Assembly (NCBI RefSeq): GCF_003633685.1
Contig: NZ_RBKT01000001.1
Span: 6,324,001 to 6,388,000 of the forward strand
Reading direction: 5' to 3'
DNA: 64,000 nt
Source: Micromonospora pisi
Lineage (GTDB): Bacteria > Actinomycetota > Actinomycetes > Mycobacteriales > Micromonosporaceae
Each line of letters opens with the position of its first letter. The stretch's first letter is position 1. Of this stretch, positions 28,870-37,706 are shown piece after piece. The translations under genes were made by a program, and so were the position numbers. The notes below the pieces were generated by a model, which was not told where the DNA came from, did no database searches, and worked only from the letters and a program-made list of their open reading frames with translations.

Positions 28870-30081
28870 TCAGCTCTTCGGACGGAGGGCGTCGACCCGG
28901 GCCACCGACTCGTCGATCCGGGCCTCGGTGATCCGACCGGTACGGACCAGGTTGACGACGTCGTCGAGGGTCTGGTTGACGATGTTCGGGTCGTACGTCT
29001 GCTGGTTGCCGAACACCAGCAGGTCGAGGCCGGCTTCGAGGGCCAGTGCGACCGCCTCGTCCCGGCCGAACTTGCTGGAGATCGCGACGGCCTGCATGTC
29101 GTCGCTGACCACCGGTCCCTTCCAACCGAGCTGGCCCCGGAGCAGGTCCGTCACGACGGCCGGTGAGAGCGAGGCCGGGAGCTTCGGGTCGAGCTGGCTG
29201 TTGAGTAGGTGGCCGACGAGGATGGAGTCGACGTTGCCGCTGGCGATCAGCTTCTGGTACGGCTCCAGCTCGTTGCGGTGCCAGGTCCTGCTCACGTCGA
29301 CCACCGCGAAGTCGGTGTTGCCGGTGGCGCTGCCCAGCCCGGGGAAGTGCTTGAGTGAGGTCTTCACCCCGGCTGCCCGGTGAACCTGGATCTCCTCGGT
29401 CGCGTTGGCGACGACGATGTCCGGGTTGGCGGAGAAACTGCGGGCCAGCTTGCCGATCGCCGGGTTGTTCGGGTTGACGTCGAGGTCGACGACCGGTGCG
29501 TAGTTGAGCGTGATGCCGACCGACGTGAGGCTCCGTACGAGCCCCTGGGCCCAGGTGCGGGTGGCCGCCGGGGAGTTCTCCGCCCCGATCTCGGCCTCCG
29601 AGCGGGTGGCGGGAAATCCGTTGCTCGGATTGAGCCGGGCGACCCGGCCGCCCTCCTGGTCGATCGAGACGATCAGCCGTCCGGGAGAGGCCTGTCGCAG
29701 GCTCTTGACGAGCGCGGTGACCTGCGCCGGTGAGGTGATGTTGCGTGGGGCGTCGGTCTTGAGGTCGCGGTCGAAGAGGATCACGCCGCCGAGACCGTCC
29801 CGGACCGCTTTCATGACCCAGTCGTCGGCGCCGAGCTGCTCGCCCCGGAAACCGACCACGAGCAGGCTCGCGATCTTGCGACGTAGTGCCGCCTCGTCGA
29901 GCGGCGCGGTCCCGGCCGCCCGGGAGGTGGGCGACTGGGGCGAGCCGGGCGGCTGGGGGCTCGGCCGGGGCCTGGCGGTCGTCCCCGATCCACAGCCGGC
30001 GAGACCGGCCGCGACCGCGGCGGAGCCGGTGGCCGTGAGCAGCAGCCGGCGGGTCAGGCGGGCATCCTTCACCTGGTTCAC
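28870..30081 (-). CDS. glycoside hydrolase family 3 lipoprotein (NagZ-like)
   Basis: The 403-residue protein has a twin-Arg-like and lipoprotein signal (LTRRLLLTATGSAAVAAGLAGC, lipobox LAGC), a Ser/Pro-rich linker, and a GH3 TIM barrel with IVSIDQEGGRVARL, the KHFPGLGSATGNTD loop that carries the general acid/base His-Asp of NagZ types, and the nucleophile Asp in GPVVSDDMQA. It should remove beta-linked N-acetylglucosamine from cell-wall fragments or chitin oligomers outside the membrane. The start is uncertain: GTG 30081 or GTG 30072. The GH18 chitinase nearby could supply substrate. Confidence 0.9.
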   Translation of the reverse strand: MNQVKDARLTRRLLLTATGSAAVAAGLAGCGSGTTARPRPSPQPPGSPQSPTSRAAGTAPLDEAALRRKIASLLVVGFRGEQLGADDWVMKAVRDGLGGVILFDRDLKTDAPRNITSPAQVTALVKSLRQASPGRLIVSIDQEGGRVARLNPSNGFPATRSEAEIGAENSPAATRTWAQGLVRSLTSVGITLNYAPVVDLDVNPNNPAIGKLARSFSANPDIVVANATEEIQVHRAAGVKTSLKHFPGLGSATGNTDFAVVDVSRTWHRNELEPYQKLIASGNVDSILVGHLLNSQLDPKLPASLSPAVVTDLLRGQLGWKGPVVSDDMQAVAISSKFGRDEAVALALEAGLDLLVFGNQQTYDPNIVNQTLDDVVNLVRTGRITEARIDESVARVDALRPKS

Positions 30082-30206
30082 GCTACGACCGTCGTGGTGG
30101 CCCGGTAGCCATATCGTGGCTCTTCGACGCCCCCAGGGGGACAAAGCCGAACCGGTGAAGGCCCGGGAGTCGGGATTGTGTCGTACCCCGGCGGTTACAT
30201 GTGTTC

Positions 30207-30620
30207 ATGGCTGCCCCCGCCCTGGCCCAGGATCTCGACCGGTCCCGCGTGCTGTCGCTGCGCGAGGCCCGCACCCGGCTGACCCAGCTTGTCGCCCTCG
30301 CCGAACTGACCGACACGGTCACGGTCATCACCCGCGACGGCGACCCCCGACCGATCGCCGCGATCGTGCCGGCACCGGCGGCGCGCACCGCGGCGCGGGC
30401 CCGCGCCGACGCCGACCGGGTCGCCGAGGTCACCGCCGGCTGGGCCCGCCGCCTCGACGAACTGCACCAGCAGAGCGCGCGTCGGCACGCGGCCGAACTG
30501 CGGGCGGTGACCGACGCCCTCGCCGAGGCGTGGGCCGAACTCGACCGCCGGGTCGTCCCCGGAGGCGATCCGGCCCTGCTGCGGCTACGCGCGGCCCACG
30601 CCGACCTGCTACGCGGCTGA
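30207..30620 (+). CDS. Phd/YefM-like antitoxin-type protein with helical C-terminus
   Basis: The 137-residue protein has an N-terminal Phd/YefM-like segment (SRVLSLREARTRLTQLV, DTVTVITRDGDPRPIAAIVP) and a long Ala/Arg-rich helical tail, likely coiled coil. Phd-type proteins bind DNA as dimers and normally neutralise a toxin through the C-terminus, but no toxin gene adjoins it. It may be an orphan antitoxin, a solitary repressor, or a family with another role. ATG 30207 and GTG 30201 are both possible starts. Confidence 0.68.
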   Translation: MAAPALAQDLDRSRVLSLREARTRLTQLVALAELTDTVTVITRDGDPRPIAAIVPAPAARTAARARADADRVAEVTAGWARRLDELHQQSARRHAAELRAVTDALAEAWAELDRRVVPGGDPALLRLRAAHADLLRG

Positions 30621-30684
30621 GCCCTCCACCGCACGGCCGGGTCGGTCAACCGGGCGCGGCCGGCAGCGGGTGGGTGGAGGCTCA
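30618..30684. terminator. long imperfect hairpin between convergent genes
   Basis: TGAGCCCTCCACC (30618-30630) pairs with GGTGGAGGCTCA (30673-30684) with one bulged C, and the interior is also self-complementary GC-rich DNA. Both arms contain a stop codon of the flanking convergent genes. Confidence 0.65.
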
Positions 30685-32049
30685 GCGTGACTGGAGCGAC
30701 TTGACGTTGTCGCCGAAGGTCCAGCCCTTCGAGCCGTCCCAGTTCAGCGACCAGGTCATCAGCCCCTTGAGCCCGTTCTGGTAGGTGTTCCATGCCTGCG
30801 CCACCAGCGCGGGCGACATGTACCCGCCCCCGGCACCCGGCTGTGCGGGCAGGCCCGGCACCTGCTTGTCGTACGGCACCCGGATGGTGGTGCCCTGGAC
30901 GACCAGGCCCGTGTTCAGGCAGTTGGTCTGCGCGGTGAACCCCTGCACGGTGCCGGCGGCGTACGAGTCGCCGGAGCAGCCGTACATGCTGCCGTTGTAG
31001 TACTGCATGTTCAGCCACCAGAGCCGGCCGTTGTCGGCGTACTTCTTCACGATCGGCAGGTAGGCGCCCCAGATCGACCCGTACGTGACGCTGCCGCCGG
31101 TGACGTACGCGGTCTCGGGTGCCATGGTGAGCCCGAAGTTGGCCGGCATCTGGGCGAGTACGCCGTCGATGATCCGGATCAGGTTCGCCTGCGACGTGGA
31201 CAACTGGTTGATGTTGCCGCTCCCGGTCAGACCGGTCTCGATGTCGATGTCGATGCCGTCGAAGTTGTACCTCTTGAGGATCGGCACCACTGTCGCGACG
31301 AAGCGGTCGGCCACGGTGCTGGAGCTGAGGTCGATGCCGGCGGTCGCGCCGCCGATGGAGAGCAGGATGGTGAGCCCCGCCGCCTTGGCCTGGCACATCT
31401 CGGCCGGGGTCGCGACCTTCACACCCGCGTCCATGCCGTCCTCCCAGAGCACGGTGCCGTCGGAGCGGATGACCGGGAAGGCCGCGTTGATCACGTTGTA
31501 GCCGTGGGTACGGATGCGCTGGTCGGTGATCGGGATCCAGCCGAGCGGGGGGTGCACCCCGTTGGCCGCGCCGTCCCAGTTCTCCCAGTACCCGTGCAGC
31601 ACCTTGCCGGCCGGCCGCGACTTCACCGCGCACGTCTCCGACCCCGGCGGGGAGGTGGGCGTCGGGGTACGGGTCGGCGTGGGCGACGGGGTGGGAGTCC
31701 GGGTGGCCGTGGGGGAGGGCGTCGGGGTGCGGGTGGGGGTCGGGCTGCCACCGCCGTCGCAGGCGCCGAGGTCGCGCCAGAGGGAGGCCGCCGCGACCGG
31801 GTTCCAGCCGGCGCCCGGTGGTGGTGTGTGCGTCACCAGTGCCTCGTAGAGCCGGCCGTTGTAGGTCACCCGGCTCCCGGCCGGATAGGTGGTGCCCTCG
31901 GCCCAGGGAGGCGACGAACAGACGACGAGGACCGCCGGCGGGGCCTTGTCGGCCGGCGCGGCGAGACCGTTCGGCGCCGAGACGAGCCCGGTCGCGATCG
32001 CCGTCGCGGCACCGGCGACCAGGGCGATTACCTCACGTCGAAATCTCAT
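30682..32049 (-). CDS. secreted GH18 chitinase with N-terminal chitin-binding module
   Basis: The 455-residue protein begins at the ATG behind GGGGGTGGG. It has a signal peptide (ALVAGAATAIATGLVSAPNGLAAP), a CBM5/12-like module (WAEGTTYPAGSRVTYNGRLYEA and SLWRDLGAC), a repetitive Pro-Thr linker built on TPTPS/TRTP units, and a GH18 barrel with the catalytic DxxDxDxE in FDGIDIDIET, plus LSIGG and MTWSLNWDG. It hydrolyses chitin outside the cell. It is divergent from the antiporter gene; no clear chitin-type repeat operator was seen. Confidence 0.95.
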   Translation of the reverse strand: MRFRREVIALVAGAATAIATGLVSAPNGLAAPADKAPPAVLVVCSSPPWAEGTTYPAGSRVTYNGRLYEALVTHTPPPGAGWNPVAAASLWRDLGACDGGGSPTPTRTPTPSPTATRTPTPSPTPTRTPTPTSPPGSETCAVKSRPAGKVLHGYWENWDGAANGVHPPLGWIPITDQRIRTHGYNVINAAFPVIRSDGTVLWEDGMDAGVKVATPAEMCQAKAAGLTILLSIGGATAGIDLSSSTVADRFVATVVPILKRYNFDGIDIDIETGLTGSGNINQLSTSQANLIRIIDGVLAQMPANFGLTMAPETAYVTGGSVTYGSIWGAYLPIVKKYADNGRLWWLNMQYYNGSMYGCSGDSYAAGTVQGFTAQTNCLNTGLVVQGTTIRVPYDKQVPGLPAQPGAGGGYMSPALVAQAWNTYQNGLKGLMTWSLNWDGSKGWTFGDNVKSLQSR

Positions 32050-32083
32050 GACACCCACCCCCATCGATGGCCGGGAGCTTATC

Positions 32084-32106
32084 AGTTAACTTTGCTAAAT
32101 GTAACT
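32084..32106. promoter_or_regulatory. AT-rich inverted repeat AGTTA-N13-TAACT upstream of the chitinase
   Basis: AGTTA (32084-32088) and TAACT (32102-32106) flank an AT-rich core about 40 bp upstream of the chitinase start. A TATAAT follows at 32173-32178 in the other direction, toward the antiporter. Both are plausible promoter or operator parts of this divergent region, without further support. Confidence 0.35.
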
Positions 32107-32234
32107 CTGTCGATCTGTCGGTGGCCCCTCGGTTGGGTCGACGAAAGGGCGTCTAACAGGACTCAACGGACATATAATCTTTTCTGTTGGTGAGGGAGAG
32201 ATGATGTCTTGTGCCGTGACGGCGCGGAGTCCGC

Positions 32235-34124
32235 GTGGCTGACTCTCCTCCGTCCCGAATGCTCGGCCGGACGACCCGGACCCGCGACCTGACCGCGCCG
32301 CTGCGCATGTTCATCCGTACGGAGGCGGGCAGCGCGGGCGTGCTGGTCGCCGCCATCGCCGGGGCGCTGCTCTGGTCGAATCTCGGCCCGCACTCGTACG
32401 AGGCGTTCTGGCAGACCCGGTTCTCCATCCGGCTCGGCGACTGGAGCGTCGGCTACGACCTGCGCACCTGGGTCAACAGCGGGCTGATGACGCTCTTCTT
32501 CCTGGTCGTCGGCTTGGAGGCGCGGCGGGAGTTCGACCTTGGTGACCTGCGCGACCGGCGGCGCTTCCTTCTGCCGGCGCTCGCCGGTATCACCGGCATG
32601 CTGCTCCCGGTCCTGATCTTCCTGCTGATCAACCAGGGCGGGCCCGGTGCGCACGGCTGGGGCGCGGCCATGTCCACCGACACCGCCCTCGCCCTCGGGC
32701 TGCTCGCACTGCTCGGGCGGGACGTACCCGAGCAGGCGCGGGTCTTCCTGCTGACCGTCTTCGTGGTCGACGACCTGCTCGCGCTCGTGGTCATCGCCGT
32801 GGTCTACAGCGAGGACATCAAGGTGCTGCCGCTGGTCCTCGCGGTGGTGTTCTTCGCCGTCGTGCTCGGCCTGCGGGTGTTGGGCGTACGGCGTGGCGTC
32901 GTCTACGCCCCGGTCTGCGTCGCCCTCTGGGGCGCGTTGCTGGCCAGCGGGGTCGAACCGGTGGTGGCCGGACTCCTCATCGGGCTGACCGCCACCGCAT
33001 ACTCACCGGCCCGGGGTGCACTCGAACGGGCCAGCAAACTGTTCAAGCTCTACCGTGAGCAGCCCACCGCCGAACTCGCCCGCTCCGCCACCCTCGGACT
33101 GGCCCGGACGCTCTCACCGAACGACCGGCTCCAGCGGTGGTACCACCCGTGGACGAGCTACGTCATCGTCCCGCTCTTCGGCCTCGCCAACGCCGGCATC
33201 ACCATCGACGGCGCGTTTCTCGCCGACGCATTCACCTCACCGATCACCCTCGGCATCCTGCTCGGATACGTCATCGGCAAGCCGGTCGCGGTGGTCGGCG
33301 TCGCGTGGCTGCTGGCGTGGATCAGCCGGGGCCGGATCCGCCCCACGGTCGGCTGGGCGGCGGTCCTCGGCAGCGGCACCATCGCCGGCATCGGCTTCAC
33401 CGTGTCGCTGCTGATCGCCACCCTCGCCTTCGACGGCCGGCAGCTCGTCGAGGCGAAGGTCGGGGTGCTCGCCGCGGCCCTGGTCGCCTCCCTGCTCACC
33501 TGGACCGTCTACCGGATCACGGCGGCCCTGCCGAAGGCCCGCAAGGCCCGTGCCCTGCTGGGGGTGGCCGACCAGTTGGCCGACCTCATCCCACCGGTCG
33601 ACCCGGACCGCGACCACGTACGGGGACCGGAGAACGCCTCGGTGACGGTGGTCGAATACGGCGACTTCCAGTGCCCGTACTGCGGTCAGGCCGAGCCGGT
33701 GGTACGTGAACTGCTCACCGACGCCGACCTGCGCTACGTCTGGCGCCACCTGCCGCTGAGCGACGTGCACCCGCAGGCGCTGCTGGCGGCGGAGGGGGCC
33801 GAGGCGGCGGCCGCCCAGGGCGCGTTCTGGAAGATGCACGACCTCCTCCTCGACCACCAGGACAAGCTGACGCTGCCGGACCTGCTCGGCTACGCCGACC
33901 AGCTCGGCCTGGACCCGGAGCGGTTCCGCGAGGACCTGCGCTCGGAGACGCACGCCGGACGGGTCGCTCGTGATCTCCAGTCGGCCGACCTGAGTGGTGT
34001 CTCGGGCACGCCGACGTTCTTCATCAACGACCAGCGCCACTACGGCGCGTACGACATCGACACCCTGACCCGGGCGATCAAGATCGCCCGCGCCCGGGCC
34101 CGGATCGGCGCCGCCCCGACCTGA
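32235..34124 (+). CDS. nhaA: NhaA-type Na+/H+ antiporter fused to a DsbA-like thioredoxin domain
   Basis: The 629-residue protein begins at a GTG with GGAG 8 nt upstream. Residues ~25-430 form the NhaA antiporter with about 11-12 TM helices, including the ion-binding Asp pair in VFVVDDLLALV and the FFLVVGLE and AGIGFTVSLLIA motifs. Residues ~445-629 form a DsbA/thioredoxin domain with active site CPYC (480-483), WRHLPLSDVHPQA and the cis-Pro loop VSGTPTFFIN. NhaA exchanges sodium for protons. The fusion is known from other actinomycetes; the location and redox partner of the thioredoxin part are not established. Confidence 0.95.
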   Translation: MADSPPSRMLGRTTRTRDLTAPLRMFIRTEAGSAGVLVAAIAGALLWSNLGPHSYEAFWQTRFSIRLGDWSVGYDLRTWVNSGLMTLFFLVVGLEARREFDLGDLRDRRRFLLPALAGITGMLLPVLIFLLINQGGPGAHGWGAAMSTDTALALGLLALLGRDVPEQARVFLLTVFVVDDLLALVVIAVVYSEDIKVLPLVLAVVFFAVVLGLRVLGVRRGVVYAPVCVALWGALLASGVEPVVAGLLIGLTATAYSPARGALERASKLFKLYREQPTAELARSATLGLARTLSPNDRLQRWYHPWTSYVIVPLFGLANAGITIDGAFLADAFTSPITLGILLGYVIGKPVAVVGVAWLLAWISRGRIRPTVGWAAVLGSGTIAGIGFTVSLLIATLAFDGRQLVEAKVGVLAAALVASLLTWTVYRITAALPKARKARALLGVADQLADLIPPVDPDRDHVRGPENASVTVVEYGDFQCPYCGQAEPVVRELLTDADLRYVWRHLPLSDVHPQALLAAEGAEAAAAQGAFWKMHDLLLDHQDKLTLPDLLGYADQLGLDPERFREDLRSETHAGRVARDLQSADLSGVSGTPTFFINDQRHYGAYDIDTLTRAIKIARARARIGAAPT

Positions 34125-34172
34125 CAACCGCAGCCGGCCGCCACCCCACCACGCCGTCGGAGAACCCGTCGC

Positions 34173-34595
34173 TCAATGCGACTCGTCCGCGTCGAGGTAG
34201 ACCCACTGCCCGTCCTCGCGGACGAAGCGGCTCCGCTCGTACACCGTGTTGACCTGCCCTGATTCCCGGTAGTGCGCGCGGAACTCGACCGTCCCGGTGG
34301 TGTCGAAGAGTCCACCCTGTTCAGTGCCGAGGACGTCGAGACGGGTCCACTGCTGCCGGGGGTCGAGCGTCAGCCGAGCCGGCCGGGTGGTGGAGTGCCA
34401 GGTCCGCGACAGGTAGTCGGCATCACCGACGGAGAAGGCGCTGAACCGGGACCGCATCAGCTGCTCGGCCGTTGCCGCGGTGGTCTCCCGCCGGTGCAGA
34501 CGGCCACAGCAGCCACCGTACGGTTCGGTCGAACCGCAGGGACAGGGCCGGGTCGGTTGGTCGGCGGTCGCTCGACGGGCGGGGCGTTTCGGCAC
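34173..34595 (-). CDS. YchJ-family (UPF0225) SEC-C motif protein
   Basis: The 140-residue form starts at GTG 34595; upstream in-frame GTG codons are possible and no ribosome site decides. It has the N-terminal SEC-C-like zinc motif CPCGSTEPYGGCCGRLH, followed by EQLMRSRFSAFSVGDADYLSRTWH and VEFRAHY as in YchJ. The family is related to NTF2-like folds and its function is unknown. It is convergent with the NhaA fusion and divergent from the next operon. Confidence 0.88.
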   Translation of the reverse strand: MPKRPARRATADQPTRPCPCGSTEPYGGCCGRLHRRETTAATAEQLMRSRFSAFSVGDADYLSRTWHSTTRPARLTLDPRQQWTRLDVLGTEQGGLFDTTGTVEFRAHYRESGQVNTVYERSRFVREDGQWVYLDADESH

Positions 34596-34755
34596 AGGAT
34601 CATTCTGGCCCAGTGTGCGTCGGGTCGTCGGCACCGGCCGGTCACGGGTGACGCGGCGCAACACGAGCACTGCGGTGTCGGCGCCAAACAGGGGAGAAGC
34701 GAATCTTCACAGGATCTTAGGCAACGACTGACCCGGTTGCCGGAGTTTACGAGGT

Positions 34756-35601
34756 GTGCAGGATCAAGGACCGACGCCCGACGGCGAGCGGAGCGGCCCA
34801 CCCCGCCGACGGCGTAAGAGCCGCCTCGTGACGGCGGCCGCACTCGCATCGGTGCTTCTGGTCACGGGCGTGGTCGTGGGCCTGCCCCGGTGGCGGGCGG
34901 CCGACCAGCTCACCCAGGTCGACCCGGGATGGTCCGCCTGGGCCCTGCTCGACCGGAAGACCCTGGCGGTGACCGGTTCCAGCAACGCGGCGAGCCCCAA
35001 CCGGGTCGAGTTGATGGTCGCGGTCTGGATAGCCGCCGACGACCTGCGCCGGCTGGCCGAGCGCGGTTTCCAACCCAATGCCGCCGAACTCGCCGCGCTC
35101 TCGTCGGTGCTCAGGTACGGCGACGATCAGGCCACACAGACGTTCTACCGGCGTAACGGCGAGGACCAGATCATCCAACGACTGATTGACCTCTGCGGCC
35201 TGGTCGAGACGGTGATCCGCCCCGGGTGGTGGTCACTGACCGAGATGTCGTCGAACGACGCCGTACGCATGGGCACCTGCATCGCCGACGGGCGGGCCGC
35301 CGGCCCCCGGTGGACGAAATGGGTGCTGGACGAGATGCGGCAGGTCCCCAGGGAGGAGCGGTTCGGCATCGTCGCGACCCTCCCCGCCGACCAGCAGGGC
35401 GCGGTCGCGATGACCAACGGCTGGACGCTGCACGTGAACGAGGGGCTGTGGGTGGTCAACTGCCTGGCCATCGCCGACAACTGGATCCTTGCCGTGCAGA
35501 CGCGATACCCGCAACGAATCGGCGACCTCGGCTACGGGGCGAAGACCTGCGCCGACATCGCCCGGCAGGTGCTGCCGCGAATCCTGGGCGGGGCGAGTTG
35601 A
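34756..35601 (+). CDS. membrane-anchored class A beta-lactamase-like protein with lost catalytic motifs
   Basis: The 281-residue protein has an Arg-rich N-terminus, one TM helix (~residues 22-44) and a beta-lactamase-like domain outside the membrane. The family pattern is clear in LRYGDDQATQTFYRR, AGPRWTKWVLDEMRQV, FGIVATLP and WVVNCLAIADNWILAVQTRYP. The three catalytic motifs are degenerate: SxxK is best aligned to SPNR (80-83), SDN to GDD (122-124) and KTG to TNG (220-222). Hydrolysis of beta-lactams is therefore unlikely. Its TGA overlaps the TTG of the downstream PBP gene, so the two are made together. A binding or scaffolding role is inferred. Confidence 0.75.
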   Translation: MQDQGPTPDGERSGPPRRRRKSRLVTAAALASVLLVTGVVVGLPRWRAADQLTQVDPGWSAWALLDRKTLAVTGSSNAASPNRVELMVAVWIAADDLRRLAERGFQPNAAELAALSSVLRYGDDQATQTFYRRNGEDQIIQRLIDLCGLVETVIRPGWWSLTEMSSNDAVRMGTCIADGRAAGPRWTKWVLDEMRQVPREERFGIVATLPADQQGAVAMTNGWTLHVNEGLWVVNCLAIADNWILAVQTRYPQRIGDLGYGAKTCADIARQVLPRILGGAS

Positions 35602-37640
35602 CCGGCAGGATCAGCGCCACCCTCGCCGTGGCGCGACGCGTCGGCCGGTCCGGTCTGCTCGGGCTGCGCCGGCTGGTCACGCGGCGCTGGCTGTGGTGGA
35701 CCGCCGCGAGCGTGGGGCTGCTCATGCTCGCGGCCGGTGGGGTGGTGGTGGCGTACGTCGCCTCCGTACCGGTGCCGAAGGAGCCGACCGTGGTGCAGGC
35801 CTCGGTCCTCTACTACCGCGACGGGAAGACCATCCTGGCCCGGATCGGGATCTCCGACCGTACCGACGTGACCCTGGAGCAGATCCCGCTCGCGGTACGC
35901 CGGGCGGTGCTCGCCGCCGAGGACCGCAGCTACTACGACCACGTCGGCGTCTCGCCCCGGGGAGTGCTGCGGGCGGTCTGGGCGAACCTGTTCAGCGGTG
36001 CCTCCGAGGGCGCCTCGACCATCACCCAGCAGTACGCGCGCAACGCGTACCTGACCCAGGACGTCACCGCCGAACGCAAGGCCAAGGAGTTCGCCCTCGC
36101 GCTCAAACTGGAGCGAAGGTACACAAAGGATGAGATCCTCCAGCGCTATCTGAACACCATCTACTTCGGACGTGGCGCGTACGGCATCCAGGCGGCGGCC
36201 GCCGCCTACTTCGGCATCTCGGTAGAGCAGCTCACGCTCACCCAGGGCGCGGTGCTGGCCAGCCTGATCAAGGATCCATGGGCGTTCGACCCGGTGGTGG
36301 ACCCGGTCGGCGCGCAGGACCGGTGGCGCTGGCTCGTCGGGTCGATGGAGACACTCGGCTGGGCCGACCCCGGCACCGCCGACGGCGCGTACCCGACGGT
36401 CACCGACCGGTCGCCGAACCGGGAGGCGTTGAGCGGTCCGCTGGGCCTCGTCGTCGACGCGGTCGAGAACGAACTCGTGGCGAAGGGCATCTCCCGGCAG
36501 GTGCTCTACGCGGGCGGGTTGCGGGTGGTGACCACCCTCGACGTGACCGCTCAGCGGGCCGCGCTGGACCGGGTCGAGAAGGCGCTGATCGAGCAGCCGT
36601 TCGGGCTCCAGGCCGCGCTGGTGGCCCAGGACCCGGGCACCGGCGGCGTGCGGGCGTACTACGGCGGGGACCGGGGCAGCGGCTACTTCGACTACGCGCA
36701 GGCGCCACGCCCGGTGGGCGCCACGTTCAAGCCGGTCACCGTCGCTGCCGCGCTGCACGCCGGCATCCCGTACGACACCCGCTGGAACGGCAGCAGCCCG
36801 CGAATCTTCAAGGACCGGTTCGGCGTGCCCCTCTACAACCCGAACAACTTCCAGTGCCCGGACTGCACCCTGGAGTTCGCGCTGACGCAGTCGCTGAACA
36901 CACCGTTCTACGCCGCCGCGCAGAAGGTCGGGCCGGACAAGGTCCGCAAGCTGGCGACCAGCCTCGGCGTCCCGGACAAGTACGGCAACCAGCGCACCCT
37001 GGTCGACGCGAAGAACGAGCCGGCCGCCGGACGTACCCGGGCCGACATCGCCCTCGGTCGTTACCCGGTCGCGCCGGTCGACCTGGCCGGCGTCTACGCC
37101 ACCCTCGCCTCCGGCGGCACCTACAGCGAGCGGCACTTCGTCGACTCCGTGGAGGACGGCGAAGGGCGCCGCTACTACTCGGCCGCACCCCGCCGCAGCC
37201 GGGCGGTGAGCCAACAGGTCGCCGCCGAGGTCGGTCAGGCCATGGCCACGGCGTTGGACTCCCGGCTCCCGGCTGGCGAGCTGCCGATCCCGCTCCCGCC
37301 GGTGGGCAAAGCGCCCCAGCGGCCCACGCTCACCGAGCCCGGGGCCAACCGCCCGGAGCCGGACCGGCCCGCCGCCGGCATCTCGGGTAGCCAGATCCTC
37401 GGCGACGGCCCGGACACCCAGGATGCCTGGATGGCCGGCTACACCGCCCAGCTCGCCACCGTCGTCTGGGTCGGCCACACCAACCCCGGACCGGTACGCG
37501 ACATGGCCGGCAAGCCGATCACCGGCGACGGCCTACCACTGACCCTCTGGCGCGACTTCCTCACCGACGCACTCGCCGGACAACCAGCGAGCCCACTCCC
37601 GTCAGCGGCAAACTCCGGTGGCCATCGAGTCACCCGATGA
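35598..37640 (+). CDS. class A penicillin-binding protein with intact glycosyltransferase and degenerate transpeptidase
   Basis: The 680-residue protein starts at a TTG overlapping the upstream stop (TTGA). After a TM helix (~residues 33-58) comes a complete GT51 domain: AAEDRSYYDHVGVSPRG with the catalytic Glu, GASTITQQYARN, RKAKEFALALKLERRYTK and YLNTIYFGRGAYGIQ. The penicillin-binding domain keeps the fold but lacks catalysis: the SxxK serine is alanine (GATFK, Ala375), SLN is kept (432-434), and the KTG position reads ISG (595-597) before DAWMAGYTAQLATVVWVG. It should polymerise glycan strands but not cross-link them by this domain. It is coupled to a degenerate beta-lactamase-like protein. 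Confidence 0.92.
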   Translation: MTGRISATLAVARRVGRSGLLGLRRLVTRRWLWWTAASVGLLMLAAGGVVVAYVASVPVPKEPTVVQASVLYYRDGKTILARIGISDRTDVTLEQIPLAVRRAVLAAEDRSYYDHVGVSPRGVLRAVWANLFSGASEGASTITQQYARNAYLTQDVTAERKAKEFALALKLERRYTKDEILQRYLNTIYFGRGAYGIQAAAAAYFGISVEQLTLTQGAVLASLIKDPWAFDPVVDPVGAQDRWRWLVGSMETLGWADPGTADGAYPTVTDRSPNREALSGPLGLVVDAVENELVAKGISRQVLYAGGLRVVTTLDVTAQRAALDRVEKALIEQPFGLQAALVAQDPGTGGVRAYYGGDRGSGYFDYAQAPRPVGATFKPVTVAAALHAGIPYDTRWNGSSPRIFKDRFGVPLYNPNNFQCPDCTLEFALTQSLNTPFYAAAQKVGPDKVRKLATSLGVPDKYGNQRTLVDAKNEPAAGRTRADIALGRYPVAPVDLAGVYATLASGGTYSERHFVDSVEDGEGRRYYSAAPRRSRAVSQQVAAEVGQAMATALDSRLPAGELPIPLPPVGKAPQRPTLTEPGANRPEPDRPAAGISGSQILGDGPDTQDAWMAGYTAQLATVVWVGHTNPGPVRDMAGKPITGDGLPLTLWRDFLTDALAGQPASPLPSAANSGGHRVTR

Positions 37641-37706
37641 TCCGCAGCAGGACCGTGTGCCATCAGACATGGGTCGCTGCCTTCCGCTTCTGTCGAGAAC
37701 AGTGCG

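Noticed and set aside
31620-31745. Direct repeats inside the chitinase gene
   Set aside because: They encode the Pro-Thr linker between modules and are explained by the protein.
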